Assembly (NCBI GenBank): GCA_018780035.1
Contig: JADMKE010000031.1
Coordinates: 1-41,286 of the forward strand
DNA length: 41,286 bases
Direction of reading: 5' to 3'
From: Candidatus Sericytochromatia bacterium
Lineage (GTDB): Bacteria > Cyanobacteriota > Sericytochromatia > UBA7694
The first letter of the stretch is position 1, and each line of letters opens with the position of its first letter. Of this stretch, positions 32,626 to 40,960 are shown piece after piece. Under the pieces are notes generated by a model. The model was not told the origin of the DNA and did no database searches. It saw only the letters and a list, made by a program, of their open reading frames with translations. A program made the translations under genes and the position numbers.

Positions 32626-34479
32626 TTATTCTCTGCGATTGATGCCGTTTAATAACCACATACCCAAAAGGGTAGAGAGGGTAAACAGACCCATGCTGAT
32701 CAGCGGTATGCCAAATAATTTGGGACCTGCGGGCAGGGCCAGTGAAATGGCCGAACTGACGCTCAAGCCGCAGACGAGCAAACCTGCTGCAATGCGGTTG
32801 CCCAATACCCTTAGGGCACGCTCCAAGCCTTCGAGATTGCGGTGCTCGGTAATAAACTGAACCCGGCCACTGTTGAGATTGACCAAAAAATCATCCAATT
32901 GGCGGGGCAAGGCTGTGAGCAAAGAACTGAGTTCCAGACCCACACGGGCCATATCGCGCAGGGTAAAAGTCTGTAAAAACTGGTTTTTAATCGCCTGTAC
33001 AACAAAAGGTTCTGCGGCCTGAATCAAGATATAGTCACGGTCCAATTGGCGGCAAATGCCTTCGGTCGTGATCAAGACCCGCAGCAGGGTGATAAAAATG
33101 CCTGGCAATTGAATGCGGTACCGCATGGTCATATCGAGAATATCTTGCAAAATTTTGCCGACCTGCACTTCACGCAAGGGGCGGCCCAAGGTGGAGCGCA
33201 GAATATGGTCCAAATCTTGCGCGAATTGGTGGCGGTTGATATCCGCTGGGGCTTTGCCAAATTCCATGATCCGATCGGTGGCCCGGCGCGAATCAAATTT
33301 GATGATTGCCAGCAGAAAATCGATCAAGATCGTTCGGGAGCGCGGATCTACGCGGCCGACCATGCCAAAATCCAAGAGCACGACCCGCATATGGCCCTGC
33401 TTGGGGTCAAAAACCAGCAGCAGATTGCCTGGATGGGGATCTGCATGAAAAAAACCGTCGATAAAAATCTGGTGCAAGAAGCTGTTGGTGATGATTTTGG
33501 ACAGGTATTTGCGCTCGCGATCCAAGGCTGAAAGCTCAGTCTCTTCTGACGAGGGCCCCGAAAGCAAATTTTCAGCCCGGTTGGTAAAAAATAACTCGAT
33601 ATTTTCGCCTTCGATAAACTCCATTGTGAGCATGCGCAAACTGGAGTATTCCCAGTAGATCTGCGGGGTTTGTACTTCGTTATTTTTATAAAATTGGCGC
33701 AGATTGGCCCCAATGGTTTCGGTATTGGAGGCCTCTTGAAAGAAATCCAACTCGTTGCGAATCACCGAGGCGAACTCGTTGACCATGTCCATGAAATTAT
33801 ACGTTTTGCCCCAGCGGGTGCGTTCAACAAGGCCCACGAGGTCTTTGAGAATGCGGATATCCGCATCCACCACGGGCAAAATGCCCGGGCGCTGCAATTT
33901 GACAATCACCTCTTTGCTGTCTCCGCCTGTGCGCATGCGGGCGCGGTAGGCTTGGCCGAGCGAGCCGGCTGCGATGGGCACAGGATTAAAACTTTCAAAG
34001 ATATCTTCGACCCGTTCAGCTTTGCGAATCACGTGGGAGGGGTCGCCGCTGGCGATCAGGTATTGTTTGGCATTCCACTCTTCCAGCAGCACGGGTTCCA
34101 TTTGTGCCCAGGGCACAGGGGGCACATTTTGCTGAAGTTTTTTGAGCTCAAGAATATAGTCTTCCGGCAGCAGATCCGCACGGGTACTCAAGACCTGACC
34201 GAGTTTGACAAAGGTGGGTCCCAATTGTTCGAGCGTCTGACGCATGGCCTGAGGCACAGGCAAAGGTGGGGGTTTGTCCGAGTCCAGATCGCTGTCGGGC
34301 AAAACACTGCTCACCAAAAGGTTTCTGCGCCAGCCGCCGGGCAAAAATTCGAGCAACCCCAGACGTTGTACCAGCACATCCCAGCCATTTTGCAAGAGAA
34401 TACCGGCGATCTCAGCCCGTCTTTGTCCCCCGCTGAGGGGCTCATCCCCCTGAGTGAGTGGGGTTTTTAACTTTGCCAT
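32626..34479 (-). CDS. ABC1/AarF/UbiB-family atypical kinase
   Basis: A 617-residue protein of the UbiB/ADCK family of protein-kinase-like ATPases linked to isoprenoid-quinone and lipid metabolism. The family motifs are present: 'FVKLGQVLSTRADLLP' (KxGQ), the Ala-rich loop 'PIAAGSLGQAYRA', 'VIVKLQRPGI' (nucleotide-binding Lys), 'GFFHADPHPGNLLL' (catalytic loop) and 'VLLDFGMVG' (metal-binding Asp). Two C-terminal membrane helices (about 560-612) anchor it. It overlaps the epsilon-like subunit gene by 13 nt, so it belongs to the carboxylase operon. This is an unusual setting for UbiB. Confidence 0.9.
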   Translation of the reverse strand: MAKLKTPLTQGDEPLSGGQRRAEIAGILLQNGWDVLVQRLGLLEFLPGGWRRNLLVSSVLPDSDLDSDKPPPLPVPQAMRQTLEQLGPTFVKLGQVLSTRADLLPEDYILELKKLQQNVPPVPWAQMEPVLLEEWNAKQYLIASGDPSHVIRKAERVEDIFESFNPVPIAAGSLGQAYRARMRTGGDSKEVIVKLQRPGILPVVDADIRILKDLVGLVERTRWGKTYNFMDMVNEFASVIRNELDFFQEASNTETIGANLRQFYKNNEVQTPQIYWEYSSLRMLTMEFIEGENIELFFTNRAENLLSGPSSEETELSALDRERKYLSKIITNSFLHQIFIDGFFHADPHPGNLLLVFDPKQGHMRVVLLDFGMVGRVDPRSRTILIDFLLAIIKFDSRRATDRIMEFGKAPADINRHQFAQDLDHILRSTLGRPLREVQVGKILQDILDMTMRYRIQLPGIFITLLRVLITTEGICRQLDRDYILIQAAEPFVVQAIKNQFLQTFTLRDMARVGLELSSLLTALPRQLDDFLVNLNSGRVQFITEHRNLEGLERALRVLGNRIAAGLLVCGLSVSSAISLALPAGPKLFGIPLISMGLFTLSTLLGMWLLNGINRRE

Positions 34480-34700
34480 GGCTGCGCAAGTCGCTCGCTA
34501 CACTCCCAGGTCGAGCCCTTTAAGGGCCAGCCGCCCAGGGCTGTGGTATTGAGCAGACCCGAGCGTTGCCAGGCCGAGGGAGCCGGCGGTGTCTCTGGCA
34601 TGATTTGTTGTTTTTGCTGCCAAACCCAGAGCGCAGCACTTAACGCCGCAATTTCAGCATCCGTGGGTTGGCCGCTTAAAACTTTGATTTTGAGACTCAT
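34467..34700 (-). CDS. Acyl-CoA carboxylase epsilon-like subunit
   Basis: A 77-residue protein starting '[29 protein letters not shown]', which matches the N-terminal pattern of acyl-CoA carboxylase epsilon subunits (x-V-x-x-G-x-PT-x-EE-x-AAL). These are small proteins that stabilise the beta-alpha complex in actinobacterial propionyl/acetyl-CoA carboxylases. The C-terminal '[22 protein letters not shown]' is also like that family. The ATG overlaps the stop of the carboxyltransferase gene (34697-34700) and the 3' end overlaps the UbiB gene, so all three are made together. Confidence 0.7.
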   Translation of the reverse strand: MSLKIKVLSGQPTDAEIAALSAALWVWQQKQQIMPETPPAPSAWQRSGLLNTTALGGWPLKGSTWECSERLAQPWQS

Positions 34701-36250
34701 AAAGGGATATTCCCATGTTTGCGTTTGGGACGGGTTTCGCGTTTACTCTTGTTCATTTCCAGGGCCCGAATCAGGTATTTGCGGGTTTCTGCGGGTAAGA
34801 TCACGTCATCGATATATCCGCGTTCGGCGGCGATATAGGGATTGGCAAATTTAGCTTTGTACTCTTCGGTGAGCTTTTTTGCCTCGGCAGCGGGGTCGGC
34901 CGCAGCCTGAATTTGGCGCCTAAATATAATTTGAACGGCTCCATCGGAGCCCATGACGGCAATTTCTGCATTTGGCCAGGCAAAGTTGATATCTGCATGC
35001 AGGTGTTTGCTGCACATCACATCATAGGCACCGCCATAGGCTTTGCGCGTAATCAAAGTGATTTTGGGAACACTGGCTTCGGCATAGGCGTAGAGCAATT
35101 TGGCGCCATGGCGGATAATCCCGCCATGTTCTTGTTCGCGGCCAGGCAAAAATCCTGGCACATCGACAAAGGTGATCAAAGGGATATTAAAGGCATCACA
35201 AAAGCGCACAAACCGCGCACCTTTGACTGAGGCATCGATATCCAAGGTGCCAGCCAGTACCATCGGCTGATTGGCGACGAGACCCACGGTTTTGCCGTCC
35301 ATGCGGGCAAAACCGGTCAGAATATTGCCCGCATGTGCGCCTTGCACTTCAAAAAAGATCCCGTCGTCGACCACACTTTGAATAATCGTGTGCATATCGT
35401 AGGGTTTGTTGGGATTGTCGGGAATAAAGCTGTTGAGGCTTTCCTCGCAGCGATCAGCAGGATCACTGGCCGGGTAAGCGGGGGCCGTGTCGAGATTGTT
35501 GCTGGGCAAAAATCCCATCAGGTAACGCACATTTTCGAGGCACTCTGCTTCGTCGGGAAAGGCAAAATGGGCCACGCCACTGAGCCGGGTATGAGTATCT
35601 GCTCCGCCAAGGGCCTCAAAGGTGATTTCTTCTCCGGTCACGGCTTTGACCACGTCGGGCCCGGTGATAAACATATGGCTGGTGCCTTCGACCATAAAGG
35701 TGAAATCGGTGAGTGCGGGCGAATAAACGGCTCCACCGGCACAGGGGCCCATGATCACCGAGATTTGGGGCACGACCCCAGAGGTCTGCACATTGCGGTA
35801 GAAAATATCGGCATAACCAGCCAGGCTGACCACGCCCTCTTGGATCCGGGCACCGCCAGAATCGTTGATGCCAATCACAGGCGCGCCGTTTTGCACGGCC
35901 AGATCCATAATTTTACAGATTTTTTCGGCAAAGACCTCACCCAGAGAACCTCCGAAAACCGTGAAATCGTTGGAGAAAACGTAGACTGGGCGGCCATTGA
36001 TTTTTCCCCAACCCGTGATCACCCCATCACCCAGAATCTTTTTCTCGTCCATGCCAAAATGGTCGCAGCGATGGACTGAAAATTTGTCGAATTCGACAAA
36101 ACTACCGGGATCTAAGAGTAAATCTAGGCGTTCTCTGGCTGTTTTTTTGCCTTTGGCGTGCTGTTTCTTCAGGGCCTGTTCTTCGCTGCTCTGGATTTGC
36201 GCGTGTAAAGCTTGCAGGGTTGCAATTTTTTCCTGGGTTGAGTCGCTCAT
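34697..36250 (-). CDS. pccB: Acyl-CoA (propionyl-CoA type) carboxylase, carboxyltransferase beta subunit
   Basis: A 517-residue carboxyltransferase that moves CO2 from biotin to an acyl-CoA, giving methylmalonyl-CoA from propionyl-CoA. Crotonase-fold landmarks: '[17 protein letters not shown]', '[15 protein letters not shown]', '[14 protein letters not shown]', '[14 protein letters not shown]', '[28 protein letters not shown]', and '[16 protein letters not shown]', where the Asp in GGAYDVM is the residue linked to propionyl-CoA preference in actinobacterial AccD5/PccB. No biotin carboxylase (alpha) gene is in the window, so it must be encoded elsewhere. It leads an overlapping operon with the epsilon-like subunit and UbiB. 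Confidence 0.9.
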   Translation of the reverse strand: MSDSTQEKIATLQALHAQIQSSEEQALKKQHAKGKKTARERLDLLLDPGSFVEFDKFSVHRCDHFGMDEKKILGDGVITGWGKINGRPVYVFSNDFTVFGGSLGEVFAEKICKIMDLAVQNGAPVIGINDSGGARIQEGVVSLAGYADIFYRNVQTSGVVPQISVIMGPCAGGAVYSPALTDFTFMVEGTSHMFITGPDVVKAVTGEEITFEALGGADTHTRLSGVAHFAFPDEAECLENVRYLMGFLPSNNLDTAPAYPASDPADRCEESLNSFIPDNPNKPYDMHTIIQSVVDDGIFFEVQGAHAGNILTGFARMDGKTVGLVANQPMVLAGTLDIDASVKGARFVRFCDAFNIPLITFVDVPGFLPGREQEHGGIIRHGAKLLYAYAEASVPKITLITRKAYGGAYDVMCSKHLHADINFAWPNAEIAVMGSDGAVQIIFRRQIQAAADPAAEAKKLTEEYKAKFANPYIAAERGYIDDVILPAETRKYLIRALEMNKSKRETRPKRKHGNIPL

Positions 36251-36303
36251 GGTGCTTGCCTGTTATCTTATTGCCTGTTCAATTAAAATGGCTATTTGGG
36301 CCG

Positions 36304-36326
36304 GGATATTGGACCGGATATTGGAC
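36304..36326. repeat. Tandem 11-bp direct repeats upstream of pccB
   Basis: GGATATTGGAC occurs at 36304-36314 and 36316-36326, with a 12-bp period and one base between. It lies 54-76 bp upstream of the pccB start and about 120 bp upstream of the divergent gene at 36449. It could be a regulator site placed on one helix face. The rest of the 198-base intergenic region shows no clear promoter. Confidence 0.45.
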
Positions 36327-36448
36327 AATGTATTTTAACACACTCCGTTGCCCCTGCCTGCGCCCTTTCCCCCAATGCTCCCGGCGGGTTAAAATAGGGG
36401 CAGAGTTTTGAAATTCTGTTCCCATTTTATTTTGAAAGGCGCAATGCC

Positions 36449-37765
36449 ATGTCTGAAGAACGCAAATTGATTTTAAAAATGCTCCAAGAAAACCGAATCA
36501 CAGTTGATGAAGCAGATACCCTGCTGGAAGCGCTGATGGGTAAGTCGGGGCCTACTGCTGCGGCTTCTTCTAAGGCCCCTCCTGCTCCCCCGCCGCCTCC
36601 GGCTGAAGAGCGCAGTGGGGAGAATATCATGAAGCAGATGGGGCCCAGCATTGAAAATTTTATGGGCTCCGTTTCAAATTTAATTGGCTCGGTGACCAGT
36701 CAATTGGGGCCCAACTTCGAAAAAACCATCGATGGCATTCGCCAAAACGTGACCTCGCGGGGAGGGACTTCTTCCGAAGCGGATACCTCTGCTGAAATCA
36801 GCTCCGCGCAAAAGTTGAGTTTGCCCAGTGCTTGCGAAAATCTGATCTTTCACAATGCCTGGGGCGATATTGAGGTCTCTGCCGGTGAGTCAGCCACTGA
36901 AATTATCGCTCTGCTTGAAAAGAAACCGATGCGCGGTGTCACTTTATTGGGCAATGCGCTCGAAAGTATTCAATTGCAGCTTAAAGAAGAGGGAAAAACT
37001 GCCCAGCTCAGTTTTGTTGGCTTGGATCTCTTGAAGTCTGATCAGATCAAGGTCCATGTCAAACTGCAGATTCCTGCAGCTTTACATTTGGAACTCTCTA
37101 CCCTGGGCCAAGATATTTCACTCAGTAACCTCAGCCATGTTCAGGGGGAATGCCACCTCAAAAGCCACAGCGGTGATGTGCGGGTTGAACAGGTTGCACT
37201 CAAGACCCTCGAACTCGAAACCCAAAGTGGAACGATTCGCGCCGATCAGATCAGTGAACAATTTAAGGCCACCAGCCGTTCGGGTGATATTCTTTTAAAG
37301 GGCTCACTCTATCAGGCCAGTGTCAACAGCCAAAGTGGCTATCTTCGGATAGAAGCGGCTGTTGCCCATTCCCTTAAAGCCGAGAGCCTGAGCGCGGATA
37401 TTAGCATGCAATTGCTTGAAGGCAAAGGCAAGCTGGAATTACAGACCACCAGCGGTGATATTGAGATCTCTGGTCGTTTGCAGGCCGAAACGACACTCAA
37501 TTCTGCCAGTGGCGACCTGCAGGGCGACCTCTCAATTGCCCCTTCTGCCGCCGTCAGTCTGATTTCCAACAGTGGGGATATTGATTTGATTGTGCGTCCA
37601 GATAGCCAGTGCAAACTGGATGTGGCCAGCCGCAGTGGTGATGTCGAATGCCGCCTCAGCCTGGAAGGGCAAGAAGTCAATGAACATTTTCTACAGGGCC
37701 GTTTGGGCAGTGGCGAAGGCACTTTAACAGCACGCACCAATAGCGGTGATGTGTTGATCTCCTGA
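36449..37765 (+). CDS. DUF4097-family beta-repeat protein with N-terminal SHOCT-like domain
   Basis: A 438-residue protein. Residues 1-33 (SEERKLILKMLQENRITVDEADTLLEAL) match the short SHOCT-like helical motif often found in front of DUF4097. A Pro-rich linker (45-57) and a Gly/Ser region follow. From about 125 onwards come repeated short strands of the DUF4097 beta-solenoid, each carrying S/SGD-type turns ('TSGDIEI', 'SRSGDILL', 'SNSGDIDL', 'TNSGDVLI'). No signal peptide or membrane helix is visible. DUF4097 proteins often occur with envelope-stress or anti-sigma systems, but no such partner is here. Function unknown. Confidence 0.85.
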   Translation: MSEERKLILKMLQENRITVDEADTLLEALMGKSGPTAAASSKAPPAPPPPPAEERSGENIMKQMGPSIENFMGSVSNLIGSVTSQLGPNFEKTIDGIRQNVTSRGGTSSEADTSAEISSAQKLSLPSACENLIFHNAWGDIEVSAGESATEIIALLEKKPMRGVTLLGNALESIQLQLKEEGKTAQLSFVGLDLLKSDQIKVHVKLQIPAALHLELSTLGQDISLSNLSHVQGECHLKSHSGDVRVEQVALKTLELETQSGTIRADQISEQFKATSRSGDILLKGSLYQASVNSQSGYLRIEAAVAHSLKAESLSADISMQLLEGKGKLELQTTSGDIEISGRLQAETTLNSASGDLQGDLSIAPSAAVSLISNSGDIDLIVRPDSQCKLDVASRSGDVECRLSLEGQEVNEHFLQGRLGSGEGTLTARTNSGDVLIS

Positions 37766-37770
37766 ATTTC

Positions 37771-38178
37771 ATGGCTTGGCCCCTTCGGTTTTTTTTCTTA
37801 TTGCTGCTGTTTAGTCTGACGGCCTGTTATCGACTGAATTTGCAGAGCTTTCTGGATGAAAGCGTTCTGTTTAATCAAGAACAGATTCTGAAGGGCCAAC
37901 GCTTTGAGATGCGTAAACATTTTTACCGGGAAAAACAATTGGAATATGTCTTTGGTTATAGCGAAGCTGAGAGTACGGTTTTGAATCGGATTCTGACCGA
38001 AGAAACGGCGGGCCAGGCAGGGCAACCCAATGGTGGGGTGATCAATTTGCGGATTGTGCGTACCTATCGGCCTTTGGATGCGGTGGTCAGTCTCTTAACA
38101 TTGGGGATTTATACCCGCAATTGGTTGATTGTTGAAGGGGATGTGATTGTTTGGAAAGAACTCTCAGATGGCAATTAA
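37771..38178 (+). CDS. Small lipoprotein, paralogue 1
   Basis: A 135-residue protein with a lipoprotein signal peptide ending L-T-A-C. The C-terminal part (VLNRILTEETAGQ..., GVINLRIVRTYRPLDAVVSLLTLGIY..., VEGDVIVW) shows the same order of elements as the next protein: a helix with 'IL-x-E', 'GV[IV][NQ]L[RK]I', a short hydrophobic segment with 'TLGI', then 'EGDV[IV]'. The two are probably a tandem pair of diverged paralogues. It starts 5 nt after the DUF4097 gene and overlaps the next gene by 11 nt. Probably located in the outer membrane; function unknown. Confidence 0.75.
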   Translation: MAWPLRFFFLLLLFSLTACYRLNLQSFLDESVLFNQEQILKGQRFEMRKHFYREKQLEYVFGYSEAESTVLNRILTEETAGQAGQPNGGVINLRIVRTYRPLDAVVSLLTLGIYTRNWLIVEGDVIVWKELSDGN

Positions 38179-38590
38179 ACGTTTTGGGCTGAGTTTGCTC
38201 TTGCTCTGGTCTGGGCTCTGGCTAACAGGTTGTATGAGTTTGGTCTTGGAACACAAACAGAATTTGCCGCCCGTTTCTCTGACCGAGGTTCTCAGGGGGT
38301 ATAACGTCATGCCGCCGGCCCGGCATTTCCTGCGCGAGGTCTGGGTCTATCATTTGCTTGGGCTGCCCAATTTATCTTTGGGCACCCGCGAGGGCATGGC
38401 TGCGGATCAAATCCTGGAGCAGGTTTTGGCTCAAGAAACCGAAAAGGGCCAAGGGGTGGTTCAGCTCAAAATTCGCCATGAACACACGGCTTGGACTCTG
38501 ATTGCCAGTGCTGTTACTCTCGGCATTTTGGTGCCCACAGCCGTGATTCTCGAAGGGGATGTGGTTCAATTGCACCCAGAACAGCCGTGA
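38168..38590 (+). CDS. Small lipoprotein, paralogue 2
   Basis: A 140-residue protein from the ATG at 38168, chosen over an upstream TTG because it opens the lipoprotein signal (MAIKRFGLSLLLLWSGLWLT-G-C). It shares the element order described for the gene at 37771, including 'GVVQLKI', 'SAVTLGIL' and 'LEGDVVQL'. Its stop overlaps the GTG of truA. The four genes from 36449 to 39408 are packed without gaps and are likely cotranscribed. Confidence 0.75.
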   Translation: MAIKRFGLSLLLLWSGLWLTGCMSLVLEHKQNLPPVSLTEVLRGYNVMPPARHFLREVWVYHLLGLPNLSLGTREGMAADQILEQVLAQETEKGQGVVQLKIRHEHTAWTLIASAVTLGILVPTAVILEGDVVQLHPEQP

Positions 38591-39408
38591 CTGAAAGAGG
38601 GGATTCCCAGCGCCATCTGGGGCTGCATGTGGTTTACGACGGCAGCCATTTTCAAGGCTATCAGGTTCAGCCCATGCAACGCACTGTCCAATTGCATTTG
38701 GAAATGGCTTTGGCAAAGGTCTTTGGGCATGTCTGTCCGACAATTTGTGCCGGTCGGACCGATGCTGGGGTGCATGCCCGAGCCCAATTTGTGCATTTTC
38801 AAACCCCGAAGGCCTTTCCGCTTGAACGTCTGCCTTTGGCGTTGCAACGCCATTTGCCTACAGATATGGCGGTCTTAAGCGCCCATGAATTGCCGCCAGA
38901 CTTCCATGCCCGTTTTTCAGCCTTGAGCCGTGTTTACCGTTATTTTATTTGGCCCGAAACCCGTGTTTTGCCTTTTAATTCCCGCTATTGTTGGCATTAT
39001 CCCTATGCTTTTGATCGCGATTTGCTGTCTGAATTGTGGCCCCAATTATTGGGATGCCATAATTTTGAGGCTTTTTGTAAAAGTGGCTCTTACCGCACCC
39101 ACTTTGAGATCACGATTGAGAGGGCCTGTTTAGATACACAGGCCAATGGTCTGATCATTTTGGAGATTCAGGCCCAGAGCTTTCTCTACAATATGGTGCG
39201 TACGTTGGTTGGAACGGTATTGGACATTGCGCGGGGGCGTTTTCCCGCTGAACGACTGGCTCACATTCTCAATAGCACAGACCGTAATTTGGTGGGCCTG
39301 ACAGCGCCTCCCCAGGGACTTTTTCTCTGGAATGTCTTGTACCCCGCCCAATTTGGCCTCAATTTAAATGCCGAGGCAGAGAGACAATCCCTGTTTTTTA
39401 GCCCCTAA
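38587..39408 (+). CDS. truA: tRNA pseudouridine synthase A
   Basis: Makes pseudouridine at positions 38-40 of tRNA anticodon stems. A protein of 273 residues from the GTG at 38587, which overlaps the previous stop (GTGA) and puts the fold start 'LGLHVVYDGSHFQGYQVQP' about ten residues in. The catalytic Asp59 lies in 'CAGRTDAGVHARAQ'. 'FHARFSALSRVYRYFIW', 'FCKSG' and 'FLYNMVRTLVGTVLDIARGR' are typical TruA segments. The reading frame is also open upstream to 38491, but that part overlaps the lipoprotein and lacks TruA similarity. Confidence 0.95.
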   Translation: MTERGDSQRHLGLHVVYDGSHFQGYQVQPMQRTVQLHLEMALAKVFGHVCPTICAGRTDAGVHARAQFVHFQTPKAFPLERLPLALQRHLPTDMAVLSAHELPPDFHARFSALSRVYRYFIWPETRVLPFNSRYCWHYPYAFDRDLLSELWPQLLGCHNFEAFCKSGSYRTHFEITIERACLDTQANGLIILEIQAQSFLYNMVRTLVGTVLDIARGRFPAERLAHILNSTDRNLVGLTAPPQGLFLWNVLYPAQFGLNLNAEAERQSLFFSP

Positions 39409-39439
39409 AGAGGGGCTTTGAGCGGGGCCAGAACCCCTT
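39399..39439 (+). terminator. Possible terminator between truA and flhB
   Basis: Two short hairpins follow each other: AGCCCC/GGGGCT (39400-39417), which includes the truA stop in its loop, and GGGG/CCCC (39424-39437) followed by TTTT. Each is weak alone. They are the only terminator-like structures between these convergent genes. Confidence 0.4.
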
Positions 39440-40624
39440 TTAAAGCGGCTTTTCGGGGCCACGCTCATCATCTCCGCCCAGGGTTTCGCGATCTTCTTCA
39501 GACATGGTATTGCCCATGCGCACAGCCCGGGGTTTGATGCCGTCTTCATCGGGAGGTGCGACCTTGCCGCCTTTTTGTTTCATCAGATAGGCGATGATTT
39601 TGGCGATGGCCATGTAAAAATCCGGGTGAATAAACTCACCCAAATCGCAACTGTTGTAAAGGCCGCGTGCCAGGGGGGGATCTTCAAAAATGGGAATATC
39701 GTGCTCTTTGGCCACTTCTTTGATGTAAATCGCCAGTTCATCCCGGCCACGGGCCACAACCTTGGGCGCACTCATGCCATCTTCATAGCGGATGCCGATC
39801 GCATAGTGGGTGGGGTTGGAGACCACTGCGGAAGCATCGGGCACGGCCTGGCGGACCTGCCCCATACTCATCTGACGCATTTTCTGCTTTTGTTTGCCTT
39901 TGATATGGGGGTCGCCTTCGCTCTGTTTGTATTCATCTTTGACTTCTTGCTTGGACATGCGCATGGATTTTTCAAATTCCCAACGCTGGTAAAAATAGTC
40001 AATGAAAGCCACGATGATCATACAGACCGCTGCTTTTTTGGCAATTGTCACAATTAGATTGCCAGCCAATTGCAGGGCATCGGGAATACTGTTTTTAATG
40101 GTGTAAATGATGGTATCAATATTGTCTCTCAGGGTGGTGTAGACCACCCAGCCAATAATTGAGGTTTTAATTGCGTTCTTAACCAGCTCAACCAAGGATT
40201 TAATCGCAAAAATACGCTTGAATCCTTTGATTGGGTTGATGCGCTCAAATTGGGCTTTGAGAGGTTTGCCTGTAATCAAAATACCAACCTGTGCGACCTC
40301 GACAATAATGGCCGTCATAAATACGGCTGCAAAAATCGGCCCTACCATCATAAAGATCACCTGCACAGATTTAAGCGCATACGAATGCAAATCTGCTTGG
40401 TGAAAATTTTTCATGATATGTGGGATTTCGTAATAGGTGGCCTGCAAATATTTAAAAATGGTTTTGTAAATATGGGGGCCCGACAAATTGAGGGCATAAG
40501 CTGCCACGAAGATCAAAGCAGCGGTATTGACCTCTTTGCTTTTGAGGATTTGCCCTTTTTGACGGGCTTCACTACGGCGTTTGGGTGTCGCGTCTTCTGT
40601 TTTTGAGTCCTTATCTTCAGACAA
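39440..40624 (-). CDS. flhB: Flagellar biosynthesis protein FlhB
   Basis: An inner-membrane part of the flagellar type III export gate that switches substrate specificity from rod/hook to filament. A 394-residue protein with an N-terminal 'EDATPKRRSEARQKGQI', four membrane segments (about 33-50, 88-115, 145-165, 185-213) and the cytoplasmic domain with the autocleavage motif NPTH (270-273). The acidic C-terminal tail (about 355-394) is longer than usual. The start codon is TTG with AGGTGG upstream; an in-frame TGA just before it rules out a longer form. fliR or fliQ, usual neighbours, are not next to it because a transposable element lies 145 bp upstream. Confidence 0.95.
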   Translation of the reverse strand: MSEDKDSKTEDATPKRRSEARQKGQILKSKEVNTAALIFVAAYALNLSGPHIYKTIFKYLQATYYEIPHIMKNFHQADLHSYALKSVQVIFMMVGPIFAAVFMTAIIVEVAQVGILITGKPLKAQFERINPIKGFKRIFAIKSLVELVKNAIKTSIIGWVVYTTLRDNIDTIIYTIKNSIPDALQLAGNLIVTIAKKAAVCMIIVAFIDYFYQRWEFEKSMRMSKQEVKDEYKQSEGDPHIKGKQKQKMRQMSMGQVRQAVPDASAVVSNPTHYAIGIRYEDGMSAPKVVARGRDELAIYIKEVAKEHDIPIFEDPPLARGLYNSCDLGEFIHPDFYMAIAKIIAYLMKQKGGKVAPPDEDGIKPRAVRMGNTMSEEDRETLGGDDERGPEKPL

Positions 40625-40768
40625 CGATCACCACCACCTTTCTTCATCCGATTTCCGTCAAAACTGCTGAACATCAGGGTACTTTACTAATGGTACTATG
40701 GATGGGTTCTGCAAGCCAAGACGCATCCTGGCAATCTGCTTTTGTTTTCCTCACCAGAAGAGATCTTC
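40625..40768 (-). other. flhB leader between the TnpB element and flhB
   Basis: 144 bases with no credible reading frame and no similarity I can see to FliR or FliQ. It holds the AGGTGG ribosome site of flhB. The first ~20 bases next to the element (40749-40768) would be the targeting segment of the element's omega-RNA. Confidence 0.35.
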
Positions 40769-40960
40769 GTGACACTCCCAATCCCGTGAACGGGATGGGC
40801 TTCTAAGCAACTTCTGAGCGATGACCTGTCTCTTGAGAGACCCCACAAGTGGGCGGCTGATGCTCAGACTTCCTTAGACAACTCTGCTGTCCTCCTGCGT
40901 ATGGCTTGTGTCCTCGCCGACGCTTGAGGCAACTTTGGCCCGTGTCCAGGCTACTACTAC
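40769..40960 (-). ncRNA. Predicted omega-RNA (TnpB guide RNA) from element right end
   Basis: TnpB nucleases use an RNA made from the element's right end, overlapping the 3' part of tnpB and reading into flanking DNA as the guide. Here the scaffold would end at GTCAC (40773-40769) and the guide would begin at 40768 going down. The 5' boundary is a guess. It is called from position and the terminal hairpin, not from a covariance model. Confidence 0.4.
40777..40799. repeat. Subterminal bulged hairpin of the TnpB element
   Basis: CCCA(A)TCCCG pairs with CGGGATGGG over nine base pairs around the loop TGAA, with A81 of the left arm (position 40781) bulged. Imperfect subterminal hairpins with a bulge are what TnpA recognises at IS200/IS605 ends, and the same hairpin is part of the omega-RNA. 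Confidence 0.7.

Noticed and set aside
35333..36079. 248-codon open frame antisense to pccB
   Set aside because: Shadow of a strongly conserved carboxyltransferase, with no ribosome site or recognisable fold.
40625..40768. flhB leader as a c-di-GMP riboswitch
   Set aside because: None of the conserved blocks of the GEMM class could be found, and no clear multi-stem fold with a switch was visible.
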